A DNA stretch of 64,000 bases from Motilimonas cestriensis (GCF_021295315.1 NZ_JAIMJA010000003.1:1-64000); one strand, 5' to 3'; shown: positions 29,378 to 41,047, counted from the first letter of the stretch. The notes: a model not told the origin generated them from the letters alone. A program made the numbers and translations.

Positions 29378-30220
29378 TTAAAATTCGTATTGCAACGTAA
29401 ACATCGGACCATGGAAATTAAAGTTCACATTTAAATCTGAAAGCTTCCCATCGACATCAACATCCACCTCGTAGTAGCTATAGCTTAAGCTAGCAGTAAA
29501 ATTGTCGTTGAACTGATATTTCGCCCCACCATTAAAGTCTATCAAGCTGCCACTGATTTCATCGACTTTTAAGTAGAAGTATTGGCCGTGGCCAATCAAG
29601 CTCCATTGCTCGTTAATTTTATATTCAGCGACTAAGCCGATATCAGGTAATGGCGCTGTGGCATCTTTGTAAATACTGGTGTTTGGTGCAACGGTGACTG
29701 GACCACTACAGTTGTTATCGACACAGGCGCCTATTTCACCGCTAAATCCGATCTCCAACCACATAACATGGGCACCTAGCGTTGCAGTTAAGTCCCAATT
29801 GTTGTCTTCATAGAAGGTGTAACCGTAGCCTATACGCGCAATATCAATATTAAGGGTGGAATTGATTTTAGCACCCGCTTGGACTTGGTACTTTTGGTCG
29901 CCTCCTAAATCCGTTTCAAATGGTTTTGTCACCTTTTCTTTGGTGGCATTACGACGTAGGCTTTTCCAATCGAAGTAGACCGTATGTTTATCGTTGAAGG
30001 CGTAACTTAGATTTAGGTATGGCAGCAACTCTCTTTCCGAAAGTTCCAGATCTCGCTCAAAGTCGAGCTCGATGGATTTATCCGTTAAAGGAGAGGTGAC
30101 ATCCATGGTGGTGTTAGAGGTGGAATAAAATCCACCGACGGAAACTTGCCAATCACCGGCCGATGCTTGTGGAACAGCAACAAAAAGCGCAGAAGCGAGC
30201 AGTGTATGATGTAGTTTCAT
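29378..30220 (-). CDS. Outer-membrane beta-barrel protein
   Basis: A 280-residue protein with a signal peptide (residues 1-21, ending ASA), alternating amphipathic strands (YLNLSYAF, IARIGYGYTF, FTASLSYSYYE) and a C-terminal phenylalanine (FTLQYEF), the signature for Bam-assisted barrel insertion. The size suggests 8-12 strands. A loop holds two cysteines (GACVDNNCSG) that may form a disulfide. Ligand and role are unknown. Its stop lies only 4 bp from the MITE-like element. Confidence 0.8.
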   Translation of the reverse strand: MKLHHTLLASALFVAVPQASAGDWQVSVGGFYSTSNTTMDVTSPLTDKSIELDFERDLELSERELLPYLNLSYAFNDKHTVYFDWKSLRRNATKEKVTKPFETDLGGDQKYQVQAGAKINSTLNIDIARIGYGYTFYEDNNWDLTATLGAHVMWLEIGFSGEIGACVDNNCSGPVTVAPNTSIYKDATAPLPDIGLVAEYKINEQWSLIGHGQYFYLKVDEISGSLIDFNGGAKYQFNDNFTASLSYSYYEVDVDVDGKLSDLNVNFNFHGPMFTLQYEF

Positions 30221-30500
30221 AGGTTTTCCTTAACTTAATTAAATTAAATCTCATTACTCACCGTGGTCTGATGGCCCTTGCGCTTGCTATGGCAGCTGCA
30301 AGCTAAGGTTACTAAATCATGATGTTGCTGGCATCTTTGTCATTCAATTGTTGTTGAACTTTGTGAGCTGTCATTGATCTTCGGGGTGTTGCAAGTAACG
30401 CTTGTTCGGAGTAGTTGCTTGGCGTATGCATCATAATGACGTAATTGACATAGTTGAGCTTTATTTGCACACTGAATTTTTAACGTTTTAAGCGAAGTTT

Positions 30501-31763
30501 ATGTCAAAACAGCAAGGCAGTATTAGCGTTACTCAGGGTGCAGGCATGTTGTTGGCCACATTATTGGGCTCGGGGGTGTTATTGGTGCCGGCTTTGGTGG
30601 CTTCGGAATCTGGCGTGTATTCTTTGCTGGCCTGGCTACTAATGGCATTGGCTATTTTACCCATCGTATTTACCTTTGCTGTTTTGGGAAAGCGTTACCC
30701 CGATCAAGGCGGCACCGCGCATTTTGTAAAATTGGCTTTCGGTCGCAGAGCGTCGGCTAGTTTAGCTTGGTTATATGTGTCTATTGCACCGATAGGGCCG
30801 CCGGTGGTACTGATCACGGGGGCGGCATACCTTACCCAGCTGTTGGGCTTGTCTTTAAGCGTTGCCTTGCTGGTTGAGCTGTTAATGTTAGCGGTTATTT
30901 TGCTACTCAATGTGTTGAAGTTAACTACTTCGGTGCGCTTTCAAACCTTGCTTAGTTTTATTGTCACTGCGATCATTATTACCATTTGTAGCGTGGCACT
31001 GTGGCAGTCAGACCAGCCGTTACCTGCTGGAGAATTAGTGCCATGGCAAGTGGGGCAATCAATGGCAACGATCTTCTGGTGCTTTGTCGGCATTGAAGCT
31101 ATTTGCCATGTTTCTAATGATTTTAAGCGGCCTGAAATTGATTTTCCACGCGCGGTATTACTGGGTGTGGTGATGGCTGGGGCTATCTATTTTGTGCTCA
31201 GTATTGCCGTGCTTAAGTATGGCGCTTATGGCTCTGAAGCCAAAAATTTGCTCTCAGTTTTGTTTGTTGCGCAATCCGCGTTGGGTTATTGGGGCCATAG
31301 GCTAATGGCTTTGGTGGGCTTTATTGCGTGTTTTTGTGCGGTTAATTTATATGTGTTGAGCTTTGCCAGAATGCTCGCAAGTATGGCTGAGCAAGGCCAT
31401 GTACCAAAGCGGTTAGGGCAAACCAATGCTAATCTTAGCCCAGTACTAGCCGTGTTAGTGGTGGTGTTTGTTATCGCTTTTGTCTTGATTATTCGGGCAT
31501 GGCTAGATTGGTCGTTTGCCAGTTTACTGGCGTATGCTAATGCTGTTTTTGTCTTGATTTATTTAGCGGCGGGGCTAGCGGCCATTAAATTATTATCAGG
31601 GATAGGGCGATATTGGGCTTGGTTCACCACCTTGTTTTGTGGTGGCGTTGCGTTGTTGATGGGCGTGGATGTGCTGTATGGTTTGGCCGTATTTTTTCTG
31701 ACTTTTGTCGGTTACCACTTGCAGCAAAAGCGCCTCGCACGTAAACCGGCGACCGCCTTGTAA
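30501..31763 (+). CDS. yjeH: YjeH-type amino acid exporter (APC family)
   Basis: A 420-residue APC-superfamily transporter with about twelve membrane helices. The N-terminal GAGMLLATLLGSGVLLVPALVA and GGTAHFVKLAFG segments correspond to YjeH, which in E. coli exports L-methionine and branched-chain amino acids. It is a single gene 74 bp upstream of hemB. Confidence 0.88.
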   Translation: MSKQQGSISVTQGAGMLLATLLGSGVLLVPALVASESGVYSLLAWLLMALAILPIVFTFAVLGKRYPDQGGTAHFVKLAFGRRASASLAWLYVSIAPIGPPVVLITGAAYLTQLLGLSLSVALLVELLMLAVILLLNVLKLTTSVRFQTLLSFIVTAIIITICSVALWQSDQPLPAGELVPWQVGQSMATIFWCFVGIEAICHVSNDFKRPEIDFPRAVLLGVVMAGAIYFVLSIAVLKYGAYGSEAKNLLSVLFVAQSALGYWGHRLMALVGFIACFCAVNLYVLSFARMLASMAEQGHVPKRLGQTNANLSPVLAVLVVVFVIAFVLIIRAWLDWSFASLLAYANAVFVLIYLAAGLAAIKLLSGIGRYWAWFTTLFCGGVALLMGVDVLYGLAVFFLTFVGYHLQQKRLARKPATAL

Positions 31764-31810
31764 TCACTGATAAAATCCTGCCTTTATGATAATGTGTCGG
31801 TATTATTTAG

Positions 31811-32872
<1,062 letters not shown>

Positions 32873-32880
32873 GCTAACCG

Positions 32881-33759
32881 ATGAACTTAGCCCAAGTTGA
32901 AATTTTCTGCCGGGTGGCAGAATCTGGCTCGATTGCTGAAGCGGCGCGTTTGCTTAACAGTAACCGTACCCGCTTAAGCATGGCGTTAAAAAGCCTAGAG
33001 AAAGACTTGGGCGTTGAGTTATTTGTCCGCTCTGGTAATCGCTTGGAGCTAAGTGAGGCGGGCAAGACGATTTTGCGTGATTGCGAAAACTTAGTCTCTA
33101 CCGCCGATCGTATAAAAAATATGTGTCGCGCGAAAGAGGACACCTTTGCCGCTGAAATCTGGATCGCCCGAGATGATTCATTGCCCGGGGATTTTTGGCG
33201 TGATACTTCTTTAGCGTTAAGTAAAAAATACCCTGCTACTTCATTCAGCCTAGTGCAAGCTTCTAGTGGTGATTTGGCGTCGATGATCGAGTTAAAGCAA
33301 GTGGATTACGCCTTTGGTATTGATTACGTGCTCGATGATATGCCGAGCTTAAAGTATCAGCGCTTAGGTAAAATCCGCATGATGTCGGTGTGCCGCAGTG
33401 AGCATAAGTTGGCAAAAATGCGCCGCGTAGAAGACTTCGATTTACGGCGCGAACTGCAAGTGTGTTTGGCTTATCTAAACTTAAAAGAAAACCCCGAATT
33501 AGCCCCCATGGCAAGCCGCTTTATCGGCTTTAACAGCTTTGAGCACATGCTGGATGCTATTTTGCGTGAGTCGGCTTGGGGCGTGCTACCCGAGCCTTTA
33601 ATCAAGTCATACCTGCGCGAAGAGCAATTAGGGGTTATTCGTCACTCCTATGGTTTGGTACAAGAAGAGTTCTGTTTATTAACCCCCGATTTTAGCCAAA
33701 CCCACCCAGCAATGGAGTGGTTAGCAGAGCAAGTTACGGAATACCTATTTTCTTACTAA
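32881..33759 (+). CDS. LysR-family transcriptional regulator downstream of hemB
   Basis: A 292-residue LTTR: helix-turn-helix at about residues 15-40 (SGSIAEAARLLNSNRTRLSMALKSLE) and a substrate-binding domain. It starts 8 bp after the hemB stop, so it is probably co-transcribed with hemB. The target genes are unknown; a role in heme or aminolevulinate control is only a contextual guess. Confidence 0.88.
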   Translation: MNLAQVEIFCRVAESGSIAEAARLLNSNRTRLSMALKSLEKDLGVELFVRSGNRLELSEAGKTILRDCENLVSTADRIKNMCRAKEDTFAAEIWIARDDSLPGDFWRDTSLALSKKYPATSFSLVQASSGDLASMIELKQVDYAFGIDYVLDDMPSLKYQRLGKIRMMSVCRSEHKLAKMRRVEDFDLRRELQVCLAYLNLKENPELAPMASRFIGFNSFEHMLDAILRESAWGVLPEPLIKSYLREEQLGVIRHSYGLVQEEFCLLTPDFSQTHPAMEWLAEQVTEYLFSY

Positions 33760-34043
33760 TTACACGAAACGCACGCATCTAATTGATTATATTTACTTAT
33801 TTTATAAGTTTGAGCTGTGCCCTCTTTATTTCAATTCTGACACAATTAACCTTAATAAATCGCCCGTAAAAAATGCTGTCACTCAGCGTCAAATATATTG
33901 ACTCTAATTTTTCCGGTTAAGTTATTGATTTATAATAATTAAATCCAATGCTGTGTTCTTCGTGTGGATTTTTGCTATTTCTCCTTTTGAAAAAAAACAC
34001 ATTTGCGCAGACACTCATGTCATCTTATGGTTTCGGGGGTTAT

Positions 34044-34937
34044 ATGAGTAACAGCGCAAATAAAGAGCGAAGTTTGCTGGTTTTATCGGCATGGTTGGCG
34101 GCTTTTTTTGCAATCTTGTCTATTGTGTTTGGTCTAATGCTAGGTTCTTTGGTTATTGCATTCGATGGTTTTTATTCCTTAGTCAGTGTTGCATTAACAT
34201 TATTATCTGTACTAGCTGTCAGAATTATTGACGCTCCTCGAGACAAGGCTTTTCCTTTTGGCCGTGCCATCTTTGAACCTTTAGTCCTTATCATCAAGGG
34301 CAGTGTTATTTTTATCTTGTGTGCTTATGCTTTTTACGGCGCAATGGTTTCTCTTTTTGCTGGTGGTCGTTTAATTGATGTGAATATCTCGCTGCTAATT
34401 GGTGTGATTAACACGATAGGCTGTTTTGTGATTTTCGCTTATATGAGCCGAGCCTCTAAAGCAGAAGAGTCAGGTTTACTTGAAGCTGAAAATGCCCAGT
34501 GGAAAATGGATGGTTACCTGAGCTTAGCTGTGTTGATTGGCTTTGTTATCTCAGCTTTACTGCAGTCATCGCCCTTCGCTAAGTGGGCCGTTTACGCTGA
34601 TCCGGTGATGATGTTAATGGTAAGTTGTTACTTTATACGTATGCCCCTGAATATGGTGCAAGGTGCGGTACGTGAAATATTGCACATGAAAGCGGACGAT
34701 AGCTTAGAGAAACAAGTTGACCAATGTGTACTCAGTTTAGATGCAAAAAGCCCAGTGAAGTTTCGTTTGGCTGGTTTAACTAAAGTGGGACGTGAATTAC
34801 ATATTCAGCTTGAATTAGACGAGCATAAAACTAGCCCTGGTTTGCAGTTAAAGCACATCCAAACCGCTCAGCTAGAGCTTGAGAAAAAGTTAGAGCAGTT
34901 ACCGTTTCGCGCTCAGTTGAACTTAGCGTTAACTTAA
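34044..34937 (+). CDS. Cation diffusion facilitator-like transporter with divergent metal site
   Basis: A 297-residue protein with about six membrane helices and a C-terminal cytoplasmic domain (from about residue 215), in CDF order. The TM2 site reads D-G-F-Y-S, where YiiP has DxxxD, and the TM5 site reads Q-W-K-M-D, where YiiP has HxxxD. So only two of the four transport-site ligands are kept. The FPFGRAIFEPLV loop corresponds to the family's FGhgR-xE segment. The substrate may not be zinc. The ATG at 34044 is chosen; the frame extends upstream to 33948 without a better start. Confidence 0.75.
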   Translation: MSNSANKERSLLVLSAWLAAFFAILSIVFGLMLGSLVIAFDGFYSLVSVALTLLSVLAVRIIDAPRDKAFPFGRAIFEPLVLIIKGSVIFILCAYAFYGAMVSLFAGGRLIDVNISLLIGVINTIGCFVIFAYMSRASKAEESGLLEAENAQWKMDGYLSLAVLIGFVISALLQSSPFAKWAVYADPVMMLMVSCYFIRMPLNMVQGAVREILHMKADDSLEKQVDQCVLSLDAKSPVKFRLAGLTKVGRELHIQLELDEHKTSPGLQLKHIQTAQLELEKKLEQLPFRAQLNLALT

Positions 34938-34955
34938 CACTAAGTCAGAGCCAAT

Positions 34956-34981
34956 AAAAAACCTGCCGCGGCAGGTTTTTT
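34956..34981. terminator. Perfectly palindromic bidirectional terminator
   Basis: AAAAAA, then CCTGCCGCGGCAGG, then TTTTTT forms a perfect palindrome with a U-tract on either strand. It serves the CDF gene (+) and gppA (-). Confidence 0.93.
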
Positions 34982-35009
34982 GGTTTTTGGATAAATCAAA
35001 GTAGATAGA

Positions 35010-36518
35010 TTAAAGAGGCTGTTCAACTAATGTGAGTTGTAGCTCCGCTTTTAATTCTTGTTCTACTTCTATCTCTAGCTCTGCCGCGCGTAATGCGTGC
35101 TCTGCTAGCCAGCCAGAAGGTAAGCAAAGGGTCCACGCCCCATTATTGTTACTTAACGTGAAATCGGGGATAGAGCCTTTGGTGCGACGCATACAGAGAA
35201 TAATAGCGAGCCTGAGTAATCGACATAAGCTCACCGCATGATTTAGGTCTAGGGCATTTTGCTGAGCAAACATATCAAGCGCTAACTTGCCCCTTTGGTT
35301 GAAGAGTAACGCTGCGAGTAACTGTTGCTGCGCAGGCGTAAAACCAGGTAGATCAATATTATCGATAATGTAAGCGGCATGCTGCGGCGCTTTTTTATAT
35401 TCGATACACAAGCCGATCTCATACAAGGTGGCCGCGCTGGTCAACATAGGTAAGGCAACTTCATCGTCTAAATCGAGCGCTTCAGCCATCGCTTTATAAA
35501 GTAGCACAGCTGTTTTTTTAACATGAAGCGCTTGTTTTTGATCGATTTGATAACGACTCATTAGACTTTTTAAGGTGCGTTCACGCACGCCTTGGTACTG
35601 AGACTCACCGATCATCGAGTAGACTAAACCTTCACGCAGCGCGCCACCGGCTAATGTCATCGAATCAATATCAAGATATTCAAAAATGGCAATTAAAATG
35701 GCTAGCCCACTTGGAAATACCGCCAACCGCTCACTGGATAATCCTTGCAACTTTAGCTTGCTGAGTGAGCCGCATTCAATGCTTTGCTGCTTCAGCTCAA
35801 GTAGCTTGTCTAAGGTGACTTGTTCATTGAGCCCTTGCGCTTTTAAGATGTTTTGCAGTGACTGTACGGTGCCAGAAGCGCCAACACAGTTTTGCCAACC
35901 AAGATTAAGGTAATCTTGGGCAACGTCTTTTAACACTTGTTTAGCACCGTTGATAGCAGCGTTAAAGTTAGAGTCGTTTAATTGTTGATCGGGGAAGAAA
36001 CGCTTTAGCCAAGTAACACAGCCAATATTGACACTGTTAAGTAGCAAGGCGTCACTAGCTGCACCTATCACCAGTTCGGTGCTGGCACCGCCAATATCAA
36101 TCACTAGACGATTGCCCTCACCACAGCTAGTTTGCGCTACGCCTTGGTAGATGGTGGCCGCTTCTTCTAGTCCGGAAATAATATCAATTTTATGGTTGAG
36201 TATGGTTTCGGCTTGTTCAAGGAAGGTGTTCACGTTTTTGGCTAAACGTAAAGTGGCAGTACCGACAATACGAATATTTTCAGCTGGGATATCCTGCAGT
36301 TGCTCGGCAAATAAACTCAAGCATTGCCAACCTCTTACCATGGCGTCATGGCTAAGGTTAAAATCATCGTCTAGGCCTTCAGCTAAGCGTACTTTACGTT
36401 TTACTTTGGCTATAGTGCGAATGGCATCTTCGACTTCGCGAACCACCAACATGTGAAAACTATTTGAGCCAAGATCAATGGCTGCGTAAAGAGGAGATTT
36501 ACTGCTCACTTTGTTCAC
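35010..36518 (-). CDS. gppA: GppA/Ppx-family phosphatase (pppGpp 5'-phosphohydrolase)
   Basis: A 502-residue ASKHA-fold phosphatase: N-terminal AAIDLGSNSFHMLVVRE phosphate loop, second loop VIDIGGASTELV, and a C-terminal HD-like helical domain. The Ppx and GppA families overlap in sequence. The position beside rhlB and opposite trxA-rho, as in E. coli, argues for GppA, which converts pppGpp to ppGpp. It may also act on polyphosphate. Confidence 0.88.
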   Translation of the reverse strand: MNKVSSKSPLYAAIDLGSNSFHMLVVREVEDAIRTIAKVKRKVRLAEGLDDDFNLSHDAMVRGWQCLSLFAEQLQDIPAENIRIVGTATLRLAKNVNTFLEQAETILNHKIDIISGLEEAATIYQGVAQTSCGEGNRLVIDIGGASTELVIGAASDALLLNSVNIGCVTWLKRFFPDQQLNDSNFNAAINGAKQVLKDVAQDYLNLGWQNCVGASGTVQSLQNILKAQGLNEQVTLDKLLELKQQSIECGSLSKLKLQGLSSERLAVFPSGLAILIAIFEYLDIDSMTLAGGALREGLVYSMIGESQYQGVRERTLKSLMSRYQIDQKQALHVKKTAVLLYKAMAEALDLDDEVALPMLTSAATLYEIGLCIEYKKAPQHAAYIIDNIDLPGFTPAQQQLLAALLFNQRGKLALDMFAQQNALDLNHAVSLCRLLRLAIILCMRRTKGSIPDFTLSNNNGAWTLCLPSGWLAEHALRAAELEIEVEQELKAELQLTLVEQPL

Positions 36519-36529
36519 CTACAAAATAG

Positions 36530-36553
36530 GCTGGCTTAAGCTTATAAGCCAGC
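36530..36553. terminator. Hairpin between rhlB and gppA
   Basis: A perfect 9-bp stem GCTGGCTTA/TAAGCCAGC with a 6-nt loop. On the minus strand it is followed by CTATTTTG, a weak U-tract, so partial termination after rhlB before gppA is plausible. Confidence 0.55.
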
Positions 36554-36589
36554 AATGGGCAAACTCAGGGTTTAGGCCTTAGGTTTACC

Positions 36590-37867
36590 TTATGGTTTTC
36601 TGCGATGATTGTGCGGTCTACTGCCAGACTTGTCTCTAAATTTTTGCGTATTAGCTGATTTCACTTTATGAATACGCAATGGCGGTGGTAGATCGTCAAT
36701 CAGTGCATCTTCATCAAATTCACTAACCGGAATTTCATCTTTAATGTATTCCTCAATGGCTGGTAAATTAAAAATGTATTCTTCGCAGGCTAAGCTGATA
36801 GCTAGGCCACTTTCACCTGCTCTACCAGTACGGCCAATACGGTGCACATAGTCTTCTGCATCATCAGGAAGATCATAATTAAAAACGTGCGTCACTAATG
36901 GAATATGTAAACCACGAGCAGCCACGTCTGTCGCCACTAAAAAGTCCAGCTCACCTTTGGTGAATTGGTCCAGAATTTTTAGGCGTTTTTTCTGTGGCAC
37001 ATCGCCAGTAAGTAGCCCAGCGCGATGACCATCGGCAGAAAGTTGGCCCCAAACTAGCTCACATTTATATTTAGTATTAGCGAAAACAATGGCTTTATCG
37101 GGCCATTCTTCTTCGACTAAGGTCATAAATAAACGCATTTTTTGATCATTTGACGGGCGGAAAAGTTCCTGTTTAATCCGCGTACCAGTCATTTGCTCTG
37201 CTTCTACTTGCACGTGAATAGGATCATTCATGTGTTCAAAAGCAAGTTCTTGTACGCGGAACGACAGCGTAGCAGAGAACAGCATGTTCAAACGTTGTTT
37301 TGGCTCCGGCATACGGCGGAACAAATAACGAATATCTTTAATGAAACCTAAATCAAACATACGATCAGCTTCATCTAACACAACACATTGAATTGCGTTG
37401 AGAGAGAAGACGCCTTGTTTGAAGTAATCAATAATACGGCCGGTGGTGCCAATCAGCACATCCACACCTGCTTCAAGTTGTTGGCGTTGGCTTTCGTAGC
37501 CTTCTCCACCATAGATTAACCCCATACTGAGGTTGCAGGTTTTTGCCATTGATACTGCATCATTGTGAATTTGCACAGCAAGTTCACGGGTGGGGGCCAT
37601 AATAATCGCGCGCGGCTGATTTTGTTTACGGCCCTCTGCTGCAGGGTTTTCTAACAGGTGATGGAAAACGGCCGATAAAAAAGCGATTGTTTTGCCGGTG
37701 CCTGTTTGTGCTTGTCCGGCAATGTCTTTACCTTCAAGCAGTACAGGCAGGCTAAGCGCCTGAATCGGGGTGCAATTGTGGAAGCCTTTAGCTTCTAATC
37801 CAGAAATAACTTCAGCGCGTAATGCAAAGTCTGAAAATTTCTGTTCTGTTAAGTGTGTTTTGCTCAT
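36590..37867 (-). CDS. rhlB: RhlB, DEAD-box RNA helicase of the RNA degradosome
   Basis: A 425-residue helicase. Motifs: Q motif region (FHNCTPIQ), [35 protein letters not shown] and HRIGRTGR. The N-terminus [16 protein letters not shown] is identical in type to E. coli RhlB, which fixes the start at 37867; the longer frame to 37918 is not used. RhlB unwinds RNA for RNase E/PNPase. It is divergent from trxA. Confidence 0.97.
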   Translation of the reverse strand: MSKTHLTEQKFSDFALRAEVISGLEAKGFHNCTPIQALSLPVLLEGKDIAGQAQTGTGKTIAFLSAVFHHLLENPAAEGRKQNQPRAIIMAPTRELAVQIHNDAVSMAKTCNLSMGLIYGGEGYESQRQQLEAGVDVLIGTTGRIIDYFKQGVFSLNAIQCVVLDEADRMFDLGFIKDIRYLFRRMPEPKQRLNMLFSATLSFRVQELAFEHMNDPIHVQVEAEQMTGTRIKQELFRPSNDQKMRLFMTLVEEEWPDKAIVFANTKYKCELVWGQLSADGHRAGLLTGDVPQKKRLKILDQFTKGELDFLVATDVAARGLHIPLVTHVFNYDLPDDAEDYVHRIGRTGRAGESGLAISLACEEYIFNLPAIEEYIKDEIPVSEFDEDALIDDLPPPLRIHKVKSANTQKFRDKSGSRPHNHRRKP

Positions 37868-37977
37868 GTGCGTTAGCATATCAGGTAAAGCTTGCAATAA
37901 GAAACAGGATCTATTCAAATAAGACGACTCTTTGTGGATAAAAATCCATCAGAAGCTAAATTTTTTTGGAGTAAGAA

Positions 37978-38304
37978 ATGAGTGACAAGATAGTTCAACT
38001 AACGGATGCGGGTTTTGATGCGGATGTTGTAAATGCCAGCGGACCGGTATTGGTTGACTTTTGGGCCGAGTGGTGTGGCCCTTGTAAGATGATCGCACCG
38101 ATCTTAGACGAGATTGCCACTGAGTATGAAGGCAAGCTGACAGTTGGTAAATTAAACATTGACCAAAACAGCGCAACTCCACCTAAGTTTGGTATTCGTG
38201 GCATCCCAACTCTGTTGTTATTTAAAGACGGTGCGGTAGCGGCAACCAAAGTGGGCGCGCTATCAAAAACTCAGTTAAAAGAGTTTCTTGACCAAAATAT
38301 TTAG
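37978..38304 (+). CDS. trxA: TrxA, thioredoxin 1
   Basis: A 108-residue thioredoxin with the WCGPCK active site, FWAEWCGP context and the cis-proline loop GIPTLLLF. It is the general cytoplasmic disulfide reductant, and would also feed electrons to ScsB. GGAG lies 7 bp upstream. It is divergent from rhlB and precedes rho, as in E. coli. Confidence 0.98.
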   Translation: MSDKIVQLTDAGFDADVVNASGPVLVDFWAEWCGPCKMIAPILDEIATEYEGKLTVGKLNIDQNSATPPKFGIRGIPTLLLFKDGAVAATKVGALSKTQLKEFLDQNI

Positions 38305-38377
38305 GGTTGATTAAGCCAGCTTGAAACACTGTAGTAGTTTGTTTTAAATATACTTAACAGTATTTTTAGTGTGATGT

Positions 38378-38402
38378 GGGGCACGGCGTGCCCCCTATTT
38401 TT
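38378..38402 (+). terminator. Rho-independent terminator after trxA
   Basis: GGGGCACGGCGTGCCCC forms a GC-rich stem (38378-38394) followed by CTATTTTT. It separates trxA from the rho leader. Confidence 0.8.
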
Positions 38403-38539
38403 GGCGAATTAGTAGACGCATTGCCGTTTTAGTGCTAATTTATTCAGCGTTAGAAAAATTCCAAACAGCTATTCTCATACGCAATAATCTGTTTATTAAC
38501 CCCTTAATTCAAGTTTCTCACATTGAAAACCCCACAACT

Positions 38540-39805
38540 ATGAATCTTACCGACTTAAAACATACCCCCGTACCTGAGTTAATTAAACTTGGTGAATCGA
38601 TGGGGCTAGAAAACCTAGCTCGTTTACGTAAACAAGACATTATTTTCTCGATTCTCAAAGCGCATGCGAAAAGTGGCGAAGACATTTTTGGCGACGGTGT
38701 GTTAGAAATCTTGCAAGACGGCTTTGGCTTTTTGCGTAGTGCAGATAGCTCTTACCTTGCTGGCCCAGATGATATCTATGTTTCTCCTAGCCAAATTCGC
38801 CGTTTCAATCTGCGTACCGGTGACACGGTAGCAGGAAAAATCAGACCTCCAAAAGAAGGCGAGCGTTACTTTGCTCTGTTAAAAATTAACGAAGTAAACT
38901 ATGACAAGCCTGAAAATGCCCGTAACAAGGTATTATTTGAAAACTTAACTCCAATCCATCCAAATAATCGTTTACGCATGGAACGTGGTAACGGCAGTAC
39001 CGAAGATATCACCGCACGTATTCTTGATTTAGCATCGCCGATTGGTAAAGGTCAGCGTGGCTTAGTGGTTGCACCGCCAAAAGCGGGTAAAACCATGTTG
39101 CTACAAAACATTGCTCAGAGTATTGCTTTTAATCACCCTGACGCGGTGTTGATGGTACTTTTAATTGACGAACGTCCTGAAGAAGTAACTGAAATGCAAC
39201 GCCTAGTGCGTGGTGAAGTTATTGCCTCTACGTTTGATGAACCAGCTAGCCGCCATGTACAAGTGGCTGAAATGGTTATTGAAAAAGCTAAACGCTTAGT
39301 TGAGCACAAAAAAGATGTGATCATCTTACTTGACTCGGTAACGCGTTTGGCTCGTGCTTATAACACCGTTATTCCAAGCTCAGGCAAGGTATTAACAGGT
39401 GGTGTTGATGCCAACGCATTACATCGTCCAAAGCGTTTCTTTGGTGCAGCACGTAATGTTGAAGAAGGCGGCAGTTTAACTATCATCGCCACAGCATTGA
39501 TCGATACCGGCTCTAAAATGGATGAAGTTATCTACGAAGAGTTTAAAGGTACAGGTAACTTAGAGTTGCACTTGAACCGTAAAATTGCTGAAAAACGTGT
39601 TTACCCTGCCATTGATATTACTCGCAGTGGCACACGTCGTGAAGAGTTACTTACCACGTCTGATGAGCTGCAGAAAATGTGGATCCTACGCAAAATTGTT
39701 CACCCTATGGGTGAAACGGATGCAATGGAATTCCTCATTGATAAGCTTTCGATGACTAAATCTAATGATGAATTCTTTGATGCAATGAAGCGTCAGAAAT
39801 CATAA
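38540..39805 (+). CDS. rho: Rho transcription termination factor
   Basis: A 421-residue hexameric RNA helicase that ends transcription at unstructured C-rich RNA. It has the N-terminal Rho helical bundle ([19 protein letters not shown]), the cold-shock RNA-binding fold ([15 protein letters not shown]), P-loop ([12 protein letters not shown]) and Walker B ([10 protein letters not shown]). The start at 38540 is set by homology to E. coli Rho. The roughly 137 bp between the trxA terminator and the start is a leader suited to rho autoregulation, though no leader peptide was confirmed. Confidence 0.98.
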   Translation: MNLTDLKHTPVPELIKLGESMGLENLARLRKQDIIFSILKAHAKSGEDIFGDGVLEILQDGFGFLRSADSSYLAGPDDIYVSPSQIRRFNLRTGDTVAGKIRPPKEGERYFALLKINEVNYDKPENARNKVLFENLTPIHPNNRLRMERGNGSTEDITARILDLASPIGKGQRGLVVAPPKAGKTMLLQNIAQSIAFNHPDAVLMVLLIDERPEEVTEMQRLVRGEVIASTFDEPASRHVQVAEMVIEKAKRLVEHKKDVIILLDSVTRLARAYNTVIPSSGKVLTGGVDANALHRPKRFFGAARNVEEGGSLTIIATALIDTGSKMDEVIYEEFKGTGNLELHLNRKIAEKRVYPAIDITRSGTRREELLTTSDELQKMWILRKIVHPMGETDAMEFLIDKLSMTKSNDEFFDAMKRQKS

Positions 39806-39814
39806 TAGTTGATC

Positions 39815-39842
39815 GGGAGGTTACCTTTGTGACCTCCCTTTT
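39815..39842 (+). terminator. Rho-independent terminator after rho
   Basis: The stem GGGAGGT/ACCTCCC, extended by further pairing across the loop, is followed by TTTT. It lies 9 bp after the rho stop. Confidence 0.85.
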
Positions 39843-39931
39843 AAAATAGCCTTTCAACTTGGGGCAAAATTTGTAATTCGCCTATTTTAAGCGCACACTC
39901 AAACAGTAAATGCCAAAGTAGGATGTGTTTA

Positions 39932-41047
39932 ATGGCCTTCGCCAAATGGATGCGGCTGGCGGTCTGGTTGTTTAGCTTCCCCGTAATTGCCCAATCCACC
40001 AACTTCACTGAAAATAACGACGAGACCTATGTTATTGATGAGCGTCACGTTGCGTTAATTGAACAAAGCTATCAGCTAAAAGATCGCTTTAACTCCCTGC
40101 TGCCCTTGTTATTGCAAGGTGATTTAGACACAGTAAATGCCAACCTGATTACCTTACCTCGCGCGCAATACGAATACTTACTGTTACTCATCTGCCAGCA
40201 AGCCATGTTGACAGAACATATCGATGAAAAAGTACGAAATTGGCTAGTTGAACTATCTCAATCTCGACCGCACGTATTACTCGAAAAACGCAATGACGAC
40301 TTTATCGTTAGTGAGCCTGCTTTTGATTATCCTGCGCTTGCTCGAGCAGCATTGCGTGGCTGGCGAGTCAAAAACCAGCACTTAGAGTTTCAACGTCAGC
40401 TAAGCCAAGGTTTATTGGATGTTAAGGCTATTTTTAACAGTAATAACCCTTATATCGAAGACCAACAGGAGTCATTGGTAAAAGTGCTGCCAATGCAAAA
40501 TCCGAAGCGCTTACAATGGTTAGAACGAGAGCTTGAGAGCAAACAAGTTTTCTTTCCTGACAACTTAGTGATTGCCAATATTGCCATGTTAAATAACAGT
40601 GAAGCTTTTTATCGTCGGCTCTGGCAGCGTCCTGTTGATCAACACAGCATGAAAGCGGCTTGGTGGGTTAAACATAATTATCCTTCCGAACAGGCATTTG
40701 AGCTGCTTTGGATTGCTGCGCAAAACGAAGAGCTAACCGAACATGCCTGGCAATTAATGGCAGAATTAAAGCCGATGCCACCCCAAGCCGAATCGTATTT
40801 GATGGCGGCTTTATCCAGTGAAGACATGGGCGAAGTGGCGGCGCAAGTGCTAGCGCAGCTCACCGATCATAATATTTTGTCTCGTCTTGTTGTGTTAGTG
40901 ACCGAAGGCGACCCCAGCAATACCGATACCCAAAATGCTTGGCTAAGTCTATTTCTCAACACCTCCCCCGAAGCGAAGCGTCTTATTAAGCAGTTGTTTG
41001 AGTTAGATGAAATCCGCAAAAACTATGGTCCTGTACCACAGCGTTAA
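39932..41047 (+). CDS. Exported helical-repeat protein of unknown function
   Basis: A 371-residue protein with a signal peptide (about residues 1-21, ending VIAQ) and a long, mostly helical body (HEAT-like look; e.g. EQAFELLWIAAQNEELTEHAWQLM). I recognise no catalytic motif. It lies between rho and ubiD, with AGGA 8 bp before the chosen ATG at 39932; an in-frame ATG at 39923 is worse placed. Confidence 0.7.
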   Translation: MAFAKWMRLAVWLFSFPVIAQSTNFTENNDETYVIDERHVALIEQSYQLKDRFNSLLPLLLQGDLDTVNANLITLPRAQYEYLLLLICQQAMLTEHIDEKVRNWLVELSQSRPHVLLEKRNDDFIVSEPAFDYPALARAALRGWRVKNQHLEFQRQLSQGLLDVKAIFNSNNPYIEDQQESLVKVLPMQNPKRLQWLERELESKQVFFPDNLVIANIAMLNNSEAFYRRLWQRPVDQHSMKAAWWVKHNYPSEQAFELLWIAAQNEELTEHAWQLMAELKPMPPQAESYLMAALSSEDMGEVAAQVLAQLTDHNILSRLVVLVTEGDPSNTDTQNAWLSLFLNTSPEAKRLIKQLFELDEIRKNYGPVPQR

